In this document: positions 11,654 through 22,735 of the stretch, piece by piece
How positions within the stretch are numbered: the stretch's first letter is position 1
How the letters are laid out: each line of letters starts with the position of its first letter
NCBI GenBank assembly: GCA_030549175.1
Contig: JAUKUA010000007.1
Location: forward strand, 3,410,001 to 3,474,000
Length of the DNA: 64,000 nt
Reading direction: 5' to 3'
DNA from: Lasiosphaeris hirsuta
Taxonomy: Eukaryota; Ascomycota; Sordariomycetes; Sordariales; Lasiosphaeriaceae
Position numbers and translations under genes: made by a program
The notes under the pieces: generated by a model
Told to the model about the DNA's origin: nothing
What the model saw: only the letters and a program-made list of their open reading frames with translations
Databases searched by the model: none

Positions 11654-12815
11654 TCAGAGGTTCGTAAGGTAGTCCTCAATCTCATGGGGAGTGAGCTTCC
11701 GGAAGCGGGGGCCTCTTGCCCCCTCGACACCCTCGACACCCAGCAGGTGGTCCGCCGGAGGTCCAACGATGCCTGAAATAGCCATGTTAGTGATCATAGC
11801 GAATACCCAAAATAAGAGAGCAACTTACCAATCTCAATCGTCTCCCCATTCATCTCTCCCTCGATCGTCTCCTTCAGCGTCAACAGTGCAATGTGAATGG
11901 CATCCTCAAGCTCCAGCCCCTCAGTGTACCGCTTCTCCAGGAACGTCTTGGCTGTGGTGGCGCTCTTTCCGATAGCCGTCGCCTTCCAGGGGAAGTAGCT
12001 CCCCGAAGGGTCAACCTGGTACAGCATGGGTCCGCCCTTGAGGGTGCCGCCCGTCTTGCCGGTGGGCTTCTTGGTCGTCTCGTCGCCCTCAGCCTCGGTC
12101 TTGGCCTCCTCCTCCTCGGCGCCCTCGGGCAGCACGCCCTCGTCCCAGCCGGCAATCAGCAGACTGACACCGTAGGGGCGGACGCCACCCGACTGCGTCG
12201 CCTCCTGCATCACGCGGGCCACGTCCTGCACCAATATCCGCGTCGGTGGGTACTCGTTGTAGATGCGCTTGTAGCCCGTGTGCGACACCTTGCGCGCCCG
12301 GTCAACTAGCACCCGGTAGTCGGGCCCCATGCCCGAGTAGACCATGCCGATGTTGGGGGTGATGAGACTGATCTTGGACAGCGACGAGGGGTCGGCGAGC
12401 GGCGATGACGACTTCTTCTCGGTCGCGAGCACGATACCGTTGGTGGCTGCAGGGACCCATTGGTTAGCTCTCGTCTGCGGTGCCGCTGGTGGAAAGGAGG
12501 GGTGGAGGGGATGGAGGCGTACCTTTAATGCCGAGGGCTGTTACGCCTTGGTTGACGGCGTTCAGGGCATATTCTGTTTGTATGTTAGGCGACGGCTGTT
12601 CGTGCTGCCATGGAAGAAACCAAGCTTCCCCGGGGAAGGGGGGGGGGGGGGATTCGGGGTGGGCCTGGGACAACTGACCGATCTGAACCAGCTTGCCGCT
12701 GCGCGGGATGTCAGTCAATAGGGTCCAATGTCAAGCTAGGTATACGGCCGCGGCCAGACTGTTAGGCTTACCTGGGCGAGAAGGTTGTAAGAGAGAAGGA
12801 GTATCTGTCAGCCAT
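11654..12815 (-). CDS. pre8: 20S proteasome subunit alpha-2 (Pre8/PSMA2 type)
   Basis: Alpha-ring subunit of the 20S proteasome core, which degrades ubiquitinated proteins in nucleus and cytosol. Five exons: 12772-12815, 12679-12698, 12523-12573, 11829-12446, 11654-11772; 283 aa. The N-terminus [20 protein letters not shown] is the alpha-subunit signature, the next residues being [30 protein letters not shown] and [16 protein letters not shown] match alpha-2. Yeast-type alpha-2 subunits are about 250 aa; the extra length is an acidic insert at about residues 143-178, rich in Glu, Lys and Thr, between WDEG and GPMLYQVDP. Three of the exons are tiny (20-51 nt). Intron 2 contains a run of 14 G (12638-12651). 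The RING-CH gene is divergent, 773 bp away. Confidence 0.95.
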
Positions 12816-13588
12816 GTTGCCGGTTTGCAGGAAATAGCGGGAAAATGGATCTGCGGACACGGGCTTGGTGGTGGTGGTTTTGGTGTTTGGCTTCTTCCTC
12901 GATTGTGGTTGCGAAGATCGAGGCTGCGGTGTTGTTCGTCGTTCGCAAAGCTCCCCCAGGCACGGCCAAGTTGCGCGTCGACCGGGACCTGAGCTCTGGT
13001 CCCTCAGCCTGAGCTCCCGCGCTTGGGCCAGCTACGGTAAACCGGCCTCTGATTCGCCGACCCACTCAACCTGGAATCATAGCCTGGGACCCCGCTAAAC
13101 CACGACTGCCTAGGCAGTAAAGGGAAATTTGTACCCTTGGGCTTGGGGAGCTAAAATGCCCCAAATGGCTTAAAACTAGAGCCTGGGTGTCTTTTCTCTC
13201 GAGCTGCCGCTTTTCTCAATATTTCCGCAGCTCTTTGGGTTTTCGATCCCGTCCCTCATGCTCCAGCATCATTGCTAACACACCTATCTGCTTCCACAAC
13301 AAGAGAACATTTCCCTTCATTATCGTGTAAGGTAATTGGAGATGTGATGCGGCCACATTTGTGAGCCAAGACATGAGCCCTGTGGACAGCTGGAGCTCCG
13401 AGCGAGGCTGCCGTTGTTCGATTTCGACCGAGTGGTTGGTGCCCATCGTACTTCGGCAATCTTCCCTGCAGTTCTATTTAAGCCCCCTTTCCCCCAGCAT
13501 CGAATTGTCTCCGAGCTCCCTCGAGCTTGAGTCGACCGCCGATTCAAGGGCCGAACCTTCCAGTTTCCATTTTTTCTCAAGCTCAAAT
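12816..13588. promoter_or_regulatory. Divergent promoter region of proteasome alpha-2 and RING-CH ligase
   Basis: 773 bp separate the two start codons. It contains a 12-bp perfect palindrome, CTGCCTAGGCAG (13106-13117), and a weak TATA-like TATTTAAG at about 13475, some 110 bp before the RING-CH ATG. The frame of the RING-CH gene stays open upstream to an ATG at 13373, so part of this stretch could be coding if that start is used. No consensus proteasome-control element was recognised. Confidence 0.5.
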
Positions 13589-14672
13589 ATGGATACAAGT
13601 TATTCTGGTAACCGCCAATGGTCATGGCCACCCGGCCTGGGGACGGATGCTACACAGAGACGCGAATCATCACCATCACCTGATGCGCATCCCGCCAGCG
13701 ACTTCAACGCCCAGAATGGCCAAGCTCCAAACCCACAGCCAGCTCAGGAGAGACGGCATTACAAGCCACGGACCTGCCGGATTTGCTTAGAAGTTGTCCA
13801 TCCCACCACCGAGATTGATGATTCAATCACAGCGGGCCTATTCGCGAATCGCGCTCGCGTGCGATATGTCTCGGAGGACCCGGAGCTCGGTCGCCTGATG
13901 AGTCCTTGTCTCTGCAAGGGCTCTCAGAAGTATGTCCATGAAGGATGTCTGCAGGCCTGGAGACAGGCCTCGCCATTATCGGATAGGAATTTTTGGAGGT
14001 GTCCAACTTGTCACTTCGAATACCGGCTGAACCGGCTGCGATGGGGACGATGGCTTTCGAGCAAGTTGCTGAGAGCGGCCTTGACGATGCTTGTTCTCAT
14101 TGTTACTGTGTTTTTCTTGGGTTTTGTTGCCGATCCCATCATCAACCTTTGGGTCGATCCACTTGGCAGTATTGCCGATACCATCTCGGACGTCATTCAC
14201 GACATCGAGGCTATCAACCCGATCGAGGATGAGGATGATCCAGGCACCTGGTCCTTCCACTTCCTCAAGGGGTTTCTGTCGCTTGGTCTGTTGGGCTTTC
14301 TCAAGACATTTCTGGCCATGTCCCCTTGGCATTGGTTCAATCTGCGCACTGGTGGCGTAGTAGGAGGGCGTCGCAGGGGTGCTACAGGAAGAGACAGGAT
14401 CGAGTCTATCAACTGGGCCCTTGTCATGATTGGAATCTTTACGTTCCTAGGGGTAAGTGCAATGTCCAATGGCCCCCAACAACAAGCTGACATTGAATTC
14501 TTAGGCTACTTACAAGCTGGTCAGTCACCTCAGTGCGCAAGCCCTGGAGAAGGCCAGCGACCGGGTTGTCGATGTCCAGGGAGATGATCCCGATGAAGAC
14601 GAAGATGGCGAAGATGACGAAGACGACCAAGTCCCCGAGCCTACAGCCAAGGAGTCGAGGAAGGACAGGTAA
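13589..14672 (+). CDS. RING-CH (RINGv/MARCH-like) membrane E3 ubiquitin ligase
   Basis: Likely membrane-anchored ubiquitin ligase. Exons 13589-14452 and 14505-14672, 343 aa. The RING-CH C4HC3 pattern is complete: Cys63, Cys66, Cys107, Cys109, His117, Cys120, Cys138, Cys141 (CRIC ... CLC ... HEGC ... CPTC). Three hydrophobic segments follow at about 163-187, 226-243 and 275-296, then a strongly acidic tail (VVDVQGDDPDEDEDGEDDED). MDTSYS at 13589 is chosen as the start; the frame continues upstream to another ATG at 13373, so a longer N-terminus is possible. The TAA at 14670 overlaps a good donor (AG|GTAAGA); use of a further intron ending at about 14719 would replace the last residues with a short hydrophobic tail. 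The target membrane and substrates are not shown by the sequence. Confidence 0.85.
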
Positions 14673-15852
14673 GAATGTCTAAACTCGACCCTACGTGTAT
14701 TCTACTGGTGTCCACAGACAATTCCGCACTTTAGCGATGCATTTTGTTCCATTACCCAAGGTCCGTTTGAAATGTTCTTGCACACTCTTAAGCCGACACC
14801 CGCTCCTGCTTCTATGCGGTGTTAGCTAGTCTGTGTGCAAAGATAAAGCTTCGTTGCTGCCCTGAGAACTGGGGCGTCTTGTCCTGTTCTCGCTCGGGTC
14901 TGGTGCGTTGCGTCAATCCCAACCGTATGGTTAAGGGGTTCTTCGGAATCTCTGTCTTCGTTGTCGCTCCCCACACTTCGGTGGATATTCCCACGGTGGA
15001 GCGACTGAATGGCGAGATTGGTACATAACAACAGTTCAGATATTATCTTTGTGAACTACGGTTATTTGTAGTTTCAATGTATACAATATTGACTTGCACA
15101 TGCCTTTTGGTGCCGTTGTGCCGTAACTGGTGGGCATATGATCACTAGATGTCGCTGTTTATCCGCTCGTATTGCTTCTTCATGACACCTGTTGATAAGA
15201 TAAGGCGGAGGATTGGAGAACTGTGGACCCACTCTGCAAGGGGCTGCTGACACCTGCCGACGCTTGTGGTCGAGTCGCATTTCAACCATCTACGGTTCGT
15301 TCAACGAAGACATTGGCTTGAGGTAAGGAAAAAAGGGTGATGAATTGAAGCGCCGACAACCGCGACACCGTTTCCTATTCACTGCTACCCTATAGCTATT
15401 CTTCTCTTGTATGCTGCAAGTCTGTGTGTAGGGCTAATTTCGCCAATGTCAAGCTCCTGATCAATGTGCGACCAAGCGCGCGACCTATCGACAGCTGCCC
15501 GTTCCTGCCAGCAAACATTTATTCCGGTCCGATTTGCAAAAGCCTTCCTCTCCGCCACGCGCGTGTACCCTATCAACCACCCCATCCTCCCGACCACGAC
15601 GAAGACGACGACGACCTGAGCGTCGAAGCCATCACGGCTCCTTCGCGAAGCTCGCAACTCTAGACGGTTCGCGAGTCGCCTACCTCCCGCCGCGCAACGC
15701 AGTCCCTCGCCCCTGATCTGATCTGCTTCGTCTCAGCGGGCGATCTCCCGCACTCATAAATATCGTTCCCCTCGGAGGGGGGCCGCCTTTCCTAGGCTAC
15801 CCGCTACCGCATTGTGCCTAGGCGACTTGGCCTAGGCTGTTATTTTGTCGCG
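14673..15852. other. Intergenic: RING-CH 3' flank and GT34 promoter
   Basis: About 1.2 kb with no supported gene. The last 65 bp before the GT34 ATG carry three CCTAGG palindromes at 15791, 15817 and 15831. Short open frames (for example 15424-15663) have no recognisable product. Confidence 0.55.
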
Positions 15853-16915
15853 ATGCATTTCGCGTACCCCCCACGCAAGTCGTCGAACCCGCCGCCGTAC
15901 CTGCGCGCATCCAAGCTTCCCGGCCTCAGCCTGCGGCGGAGCCGCATGAAGGTCATTGCCCTTGCCGGGCTCGTGTTCGTCGCGCTCCTATACATATTGA
16001 CGCGGCCGAGTATTCACCATGGCACTTATAAGCCGCACACGCCGTCTGGGAACCCCCCGGTGGTGATAGTGACGGTGATGGAGGAGGGGAAGTACAGCAA
16101 GTCGTATTTGGATACAATTAAGGAGAACAGGATACAGTATGCTCAGAAGCACGGTAGGTTCATGCTCGATCGCGGTAAATGGTTCTACGAGAATCGGCCG
16201 GCTGACATGGAACGCAGGCTACCAAACATTCTTCCCCCGAGTCAGTGAATACGAACTCAAGGGGGCACCACCGTCGTGGACAAAGGTGGTGGCCGTGCGA
16301 CATGCGCTCACGAAATACCCGGACGCCAGGTTCTTCTGGTTTCTCGAGCAGAACTCGTTCATCATGAACCCGCTGCTCAAAATCGAAGACCACGTCATGA
16401 AATCGTCAAGGCTGGAGGAGTTGATGATCAAGGATCACCCCGTTGTGCCCCCAGACAGCATTATCAAGACTTTTAGCCATCTTAGGGGGCAGGACGTGGA
16501 CTTTGTTCTCACTCAGGACAAGGAGGGCCTGTCGGCAGGAAGCTTTGTGATTCGCAACGGTGACTGGGCCAAGTTCTTCCTCGAGACATGGTTCGACCCG
16601 CTGTATAGAAGTTACAACTTCCAGAAAGCCGAGACGCATGCTCTGGTAAGTTTGTTGCATTATGGCATGGAGGGCACAAGCTAATGCTCTACGCAGGAGC
16701 ACATTGTCCAATGGCACCCTACAATCCTCGCCCGGCTCGCGCTCGTCGATCAGCGCATCATCAACTCATACAGCAAGGATACCAAGGGTCAGGGATGGCA
16801 GCCAGGCGACATCGCGGTTCGGTTCTCGGACTGTTCCGCAGCTCACACCGGGACTTGCGAGGCTGAATCACAGCGCTTCAACTCGCAATGGCGGACGTCG
16901 TTCAAGAACGCATGA
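15853..16915 (+). CDS. GT34-family Golgi mannosyltransferase (Mnn10/Mnn11 type)
   Basis: Type II Golgi protein predicted to add mannose during elongation of N-linked outer chains (Mnn10/Mnn11 subunits of mannan polymerase; GT34). Exons 15853-16153, 16218-16645, 16697-16915; 315 aa. A short basic N-terminus is followed by one membrane anchor (about residues 35-50, VIALAGLVFVALLYILT) and then the catalytic region, with VVIVTVMEEGKYSKSYLDTI, ENRIQYAQKHGY, FFWFLEQNSFIMNP, the GLSAGSFVIRNGDW block, and a late EHIVQWHPTI. The position usually occupied by the GT34 D-x-D motif reads Glu144-Gln145-Asn146 here, so metal binding may be altered. ATG 15853 is the first in frame. The flanking genes give no functional hint. 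Confidence 0.85.
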
Positions 16916-18296
16916 GTAGCGAGAGGCCGAAGTCAGAGTTGTTACGCATTTCACACACATCTCCGCCTTTTTCCGGATCACGATACCTATAACGATAATG
17001 AGCTTCCCCCCTCCCTTCCGGTGTCCCTACCTTATTGAGCATGAGCGCGCTTACGCCAGAGTCTTCACTGCGGGCGTTAATTACCTAGAAAAGCGGCGTT
17101 TTGGTTGGGACTTGTTTGTTTTGAGCAACGAAATGAAGGGTGGCTATGGTCATGAGAAAGCTGGGAGGAAATATTGTGACGTTTGAAGACAGGCGGATGG
17201 TGTGAGAAGGAGACGGGAGGCAGGCGGTAATCGTAGCATTGATGCTGCTTTGCTGACAATCCTGGAGACTGCTTATTGCGTCGGTTGGATGTGTGGGATG
17301 GTTCTGTGGTTGTTTTTTGTATATCATAACGTGTTTAGTAGACTCACTCTCTATTGGCTGGGTTGGGTTGGGTTGGATCGGGTCTTTCATCTCGTGTTAG
17401 CGATGGGCTCACCATGGCCAAAGGCAGTGTTTTTCTTCAACGTCAAGTGTCATGCCAGTGGTTCAGTGGCGGGGAGCGACCAAATAGTTCCCAAGGAGCG
17501 CCACGGCCGGCTGCAATTGGGCTGGCCGTGCTCAGAGTAAACAGCATCTTGAAGTCTGTATGGACGTGGGTGAGACATTGCAACAGCCCTCCCGTTGAAT
17601 GGATGGTTGCGTCTGCCCGGATTCCGTAGCCATGCCCGAAGTCGGGGTTACCACCTGCGGTGGGATGGCCGAAAAAATGCCCGCTGTTACGTACAAATGG
17701 CATGCCACAATCGAGAGGGGGAGTCAATCGAGCTGCGATGAGAGGCAGATTCCAGGGTTGGCGGAGGTCGGGTGTGCAGCACAGTTGCATGTGACAGCTC
17801 GGATAGCGGCATTTTGGCGGGGCTCCCGTGTTCGACGTTTGGGGGAGGGGACCAAGGGAGGCGCTGACAAGCAGCAGCCTTGGGCGAGGGCAATCCTGGT
17901 AGTGGTTTGCAGTCCAGGCCCGACCTAGAAGGAAAAACCGGGGCAGCCGGCACCCGGATTGAGGTTCGGGCGCCCGCGGGGGCGACGATCAAGAAATCAA
18001 AAAGAATGGACCTTTCCCTGACGCATTGGCCCCTCTCCTTCCCCGTCCCTTCGTCATTGTCGCTGTTCGAGGTAGCTGTGATCTCCCCGTCAGCACCTTT
18101 TTCTGTTCTTGTCCTTCGTTTCCATCCCGCCTGTTTGTTTCTCTTGGATACTGCTGTGCGAAGACACTGTCGAGCGGGCTGCTGCAAATGTCCAGGTCGT
18201 TGCATCAACACCTCGGCTTCTTCGGCGCATGCTGATTGATACCAGAGAGCGAGAGAACGAGAGAAGACATAAAGAAAGAACCGAGCAATCACAAAG
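16916..18296. other. Intergenic: GT34 3' flank and DPL1 promoter/leader
   Basis: About 1.4 kb. It contains open frames on both strands (for example minus 17687-18448) typical of GC-rich non-coding DNA, with no known domain. Pyrimidine-rich sequence at about 18030-18180 probably belongs to the DPL1 promoter or leader. A short GGGTT tandem repeat occurs at about 17361-17375. Confidence 0.5.
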
Positions 18297-20210
18297 ATGC
18301 CGGGCACCTCCCGCATTCCCATCAGCTTGAGAGAGAGCTTCAACACTGTCAAGAGGTCGCGCCCAGCCAATACGCTGCAGGTGCTGAACCTGGATTTGTG
18401 AGTTCCATCAACTCGAGGTCCCAGCGGCCCGCGCCTCGGCAGATTCATGCACCGTCGCGGTCCAGCCCCATCAACCGCAACCGTCCACCGTCGCCCCCTA
18501 TCCCATTGACTGCAACGACCACTGACACACCCGTTCTGTGCACAGAGTGCGAAACATCATATTCTTCCTCTTCGTCCTACGATGGACCCGCCGCGTCCTC
18601 TTGAAGCTCAAGGGCCGCGGCCTGCTTGGCACGCTGGCCGAGCTGTATGGTAACATCCGCCGCATCCTGTACGGCTACTTCCTGCGCCTGCCCGGTGTGC
18701 GCACCAAGGTGCAGAAGGATGTCTCCGAGGCCCTCGCGAAACTGCAGACCAAGATGGTGCCCACCAACACGACGCCCTATCTGACTATACCAAAGGAGGG
18801 CTGGACTGAAGATGCCGTGCGCAAGGAACTCGAGACCCTCGCCACCATGGACCACACACGCTGGGAAGACGGTTTTGTGTCGGGTGCCGTCTACCACGGC
18901 GAAGATGATTTGCTGCGCCTGCAGACTGAGGCCTACGGCAAGTTCACTGTCGCCAACCCTATCCACCCGGATGTCTTTCCCGGCGTAAGGAAGATGGAGG
19001 CTGAAGTCGTCGCCATGGTGCTGCGCCTCTTCAACGCCCCGCCGAACGCTGCTGGCGTGAGCACTAGCGGAGGAACTGAGAGCATTCTGATGGCAGTTCT
19101 GAGCGCCAGACAAAAGGCCTATGTTGAGCGGGGCGTGACGGAGCCAGAAATGTAAGCCTTGCCCCTTTTTCCCTTGCCTACTACCTAGGTACGGTGGCAC
19201 TGACATTGCCGCCAAGGATTCTCCCTGAGACCGCACACACAGCCTTCCGCAAGGCGGCTGAGTATTTCAAGATCAAGCTTCACATTGTGGCTTGTCCTGC
19301 ACCAACCTACCAGGTCGACGTCCGCCGCGTTGGACGGCTGATCAACAGCAATACGGTCATCCTCGTCGGCTCGGCTCCCAACTTCCCCCACGGTATCATC
19401 GACGACATCAGCGCGCTATCTAAACTTGCCCTCAAGCGCCGAATACCGCTGCACGTCGACTGCTGCCTTGGATCCTTCCTCGTCCCGTTCCTCGAAAAGG
19501 CCGGGTTCGAGACGGTCCCGTTTGATTTCCGTCTCAAGGGTGTCACCAGCATCAGCTGCGACACCCACAAGTACGGCTTTGCACCCAAGGGCAACAGCAC
19601 TGTTCTCTACCGCACTCGGGAGCTGCGCACATACCAGTACTTCGTCGACCCAAGCTGGAGCGGCGGTGTGTACGCCTCGCCCGGCATCGCGGGCAGCAGG
19701 CCGGGCGCGCTTATCGCCGGGTGCTGGGCTAGCTTGATGTCAGTCGGCGAAGCCGGCTACCTAGCCTCGTGCGAGCAGATCGTCGGCACCACCAAGAAGC
19801 TCGCCGAGCGCCTGCGCGAGACCCCTTCTCTTTCTACCGAACTCGAGATCCTTGGCACCCCGCTCGTGAGCGTCCTCGCCTTCCGTGCGCGCAACCTCAA
19901 CATCTACGACATCGCCGACGCCATGTCAGCCAAGGGCTGGCACCTCAACGCCCTCCAGGACCCTCCCGCCATCCACGTCGCCGTCACCCTGCCTATCACC
20001 AAGGTCTGGGAGAAGCTGGTGGCGGACCTCGAGGCTGTCGTCGAGGCCGAACGCGAGAAGGAGCGCGTGCGCGCCGTCGAGGGGAAACGCGCCAAAGGCG
20101 CGGCTGTGGGCGATGCCGCGGCGTTGTATGGCGTGGCCGGGAGCCTGCCGAATAAGAGCGTCGTGGTGGATTTGGCGCGGGGGTTTTTGGATTTGTTGTA
20201 TAAGACTTAA
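18297..20210 (+). CDS. dpl1: Sphingosine-1-phosphate lyase (dihydrosphingosine phosphate lyase)
   Basis: PLP-dependent ER enzyme that cleaves phosphorylated long-chain bases to a fatty aldehyde and phosphoethanolamine, the exit step of sphingolipid breakdown. Exons 18297-18397, 18546-19151, 19217-20210; 566 aa, normal for the family. A membrane anchor lies at about 35-50 (VRNIIFFLFVLRW). Then come GAVYHGEDDLLRLQTEAYGKF, NPIHPDVFPGVRKMEAEVV, STSGGTESILMAV, the HVDCCLG acidic residue (Asp317) and the PLP lysine in SCDTHKYGF (Lys354). The second intron needs care: a CTAG acceptor at 19188 gives a stop after 12 codons, whereas the AAG at 19216 gives EPEM-ILPETAHTAF, as the family requires. ATG 18297 gives MPGTSRIPISLRESF and is preferred. 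It is convergent with the PDK gene. Confidence 0.95.
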
Positions 20211-21223
20211 TCATGTTAATTCCGGAATTAAAGGCGCTGAGTTATCCAACTTGGGCATGTCGTGTAAATAATTGTATGAAATGAGACGGCACGGGATAAA
20301 CAGCCACGCCCGTGAAGAGAGGGAGTCTATAATAGAGAGAAGTGGTTGGAGGATAGACGCATCCACCCTCCCCTTTTCATCCTAAAAGTGGGGGCGGTTT
20401 ACATGGCAGGCCAGTTCCTAGACAGACATGCATATACTACCATCTCATCTCGCGACTCGGCACAGCACACCCAATAATGATTCTGAACAAAAATCGGACA
20501 TTGCATTGCATGTCCCCCAAAATCCAACCACGGGAACAGCTTTACCACGAACATAGCATCCCTCCAACCCTATATTTTATCGGTGATGTGAGTAGCTGCC
20601 CGAACTGGCCCCTCGCTTCCATTCCCCGGGTGTCCTTTTATCTTGTGATCACAAAAAGGTCCTTGAAGAATTCCGCCGACTCCCCCTTGCTACCGCCATT
20701 TGCCCGCCCTTCCTACAACATATCCATCCCATTCCCTCCCATCCATCCCTATAAAAAGCGCCGGTGTGTGAATTTGTCTGGGTATGTATTTCGCCCGTCT
20801 CCCTGCGTATAATGGTTATTTGTGAGTGTGTATGTGAGTGTGGGAGACTCGACGAGGAAAACCAAACCGAACCAAAAATGAAGCACTCCCCTGCCCAGCC
20901 ACCCCTTTCCCATGACAAAGATATGAAAAAAGAATAAACCCAGTTTTTACAGAGAATCACCGAGGCATAATGATGGAAAACCCGATGGACACGCCAGACA
21001 CGTCAACCAGCAACACCTAGAGCTCGCTATCCTTCCTCCGGCCGCCCGAGTACCCGCCGCCGTCCGAAGCGGCGTTATCGGGATTGACCATGCTCTCGGC
21101 GTCGCCGACCTGTCTACGTTCCGTAACCTCCAGGCTCTTGAGCCTCTTGCGCATTATATACCTCATCGGCAGCGTCAATCCTTGGGACAGTCCGCCGCTG
21201 CTACCCCTCATGACTGCTGATTG
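20211..21223. other. Intergenic between convergent DPL1 and PDK genes
   Basis: About 1 kb between two stop codons, presumably both 3' UTRs and terminators. It is less GC-rich than the flanking coding DNA. The end near 21017-21211 has an open frame that looks like a shadow. No RNA gene was recognised. Confidence 0.5.
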
Positions 21224-22735
21224 CTATTGAAGAGGCTCCGATGAGCTCGAAAGCCTGTTCAGGTGCAGATAAACGTCTGTCCCGTATCTGCTTCGTGCGT
21301 CAGTATTTGAAAATCGTGCAGGGAGACGGATGTCCGTACCCTTCCATGCTAATCAGCTTAAGGTCACCACCAAAGTACCTCGCATACAGACGCGATATCG
21401 GCAACCCGTATCCAAAACCGGCCATTGGTGCCTTAAAGTCGCTCTTGTCAAAGTCCGGGTCCAGGTTGGGCGTCCGGTCGACCGTCGTGTACATGTACGT
21501 CCAGACCAAGGGAATGGCGCTGCGGGGGATGCCGCCACCCTCATCTGTGATCTTGATGGTGATGTCTTCCTTACCCTCGGCGACGATAACCTTGGTGACG
21601 GGGAACTCCTCCTTGTCTTGCCCATGGGTCTCCACGACAGCGCGCAGCGAATTCTTGAGTGTCTCAAACAACATGTGTGAGAGGTGCCCTGGCACATACA
21701 TGAAGTTGAGGTTGGGGTTGCACACAAGCTGGATCTTGGGTGCCTCGAAGAGGCCATAATGGTCCTCGCACACGAAACGTGCGTTCTCAATAGCTTCCTG
21801 GGCGAGATCCTTGACGTATGTCTTGGTGCAGATGATTCCAACATAGGTTGGGTCTCGGTAGTGGCTTTGGTCCGTCAAGGCGATGTGCTGCCCAATAAGC
21901 ATGCGAATTCCTATGCGCGACATGTAAAAGCGGTCGAGGAAGGATTGAATGTTATTGTCAATCTGCATCCGTTGGCGCTTCCGCTTGTATTCGAGAATAC
22001 CTTGAGCCATGGTGGTGACGACGCTATCGTGCCTCCTCTTGATCTTGTGCAGGGTCTGGGCGAACTTTTGGTTGTACAGCTGCAGCTCAGGTGGCCAGTC
22101 GCCCGTGTCGTCGACCATAGCGAAGTACCTCCGTGCGGCGTGGTGCTTCTTCCCCCAGCCATTACCGGTCACCTGCTGCTGGACGCCGGTCCATGAGTTG
22201 TACTGCCCTTCCTCAATGCTCGGGTTCGGCGTCGCCTCGGAGAGCCATGCGGAGCCCTTGGCGCCTATCCTCGCGGGCCTCATAAGGCGTTCTTTTACAT
22301 CTCTCCCAAGGTCGGGGCGAGGGAGCGTTGTGATTTCCTGTAACCGAACCCGTGGTGAGTCACACTGCACCCCAAGACAGGGGGTTCAATAGGGGCATGC
22401 GTACCTCAAAGGACTGCGCATACCAATCCTGCACCTTCTTCACCGAGGGCATGTCACTGAGTCCATCGGGCAGGGTGTCAAGCTCCTGGACACGGTGTGC
22501 AAGGCGGATAGGCAGCTCCTCGGCGAGGAACTGGGATGCGCGGAATAGGGTCCCTGGAGCGCAGTCAGCACACAAAAGGGAGTCAACACGAGGGTGATAA
22601 ATTAGCTGAAGGGAGCTCACCTGTTGAGGGCTTCTCGCCAAACTGCACCATCTGGCGCAAGCTCACGCCGGTGGCCGGGAAGCTCGCATAATGACGGATG
22701 GTATCCATCAGCTTCTCGCTCGTTTTCCACGACAT
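21224..22735 (-). CDS. Mitochondrial pyruvate dehydrogenase kinase family protein (Pkp1-like)
   Basis: Histidine-kinase-like serine kinase that phosphorylates and inactivates the E1-alpha subunit of a mitochondrial 2-oxoacid dehydrogenase, probably pyruvate dehydrogenase. Exons 22621-22735, 22405-22553, 21340-22337, 21224-21287; 441 aa. The N-terminal helical domain starts ASFPATGVSLRQMVQFG; RHDSVVTTMAQGI holds the conserved His (about 191). The ATPase part has an N-box (HMLFETLKNSLRAV, about 310-323), DEGGGIP (353-359) and GFGYGLP (395-401). About 60 extra residues (roughly 105-165) sit in the helical domain before the His block. The last exon is reached through a 52-nt intron (GTACGG...GCAG) and yields YGTDVYLHLNRL; reading through the intron gives a premature end. 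A branched-chain dehydrogenase kinase cannot be excluded by eye. Confidence 0.9.

Noticed and set aside
13361..13588. Longer N-terminus for the RING-CH protein
   Set aside because: The upstream in-frame part is low-complexity Ser-rich sequence in a likely leader with a TATA-like element; MDTSYS is a better start, though the ATG at 13373 cannot be excluded.
17687..18448. Minus-strand frame of 253 codons overlapping the DPL1 start
   Set aside because: Runs antisense through exon 1 and intron 1 of DPL1 and has no recognisable domain.
19189..19230. Reading DPL1 exon 3 from the CTAG acceptor at 19188
   Set aside because: Gives a stop after 12 codons and loses ILPETAHTAF; the AAG at 19216 restores the family sequence. 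The site is kept as a finding about competing acceptors.
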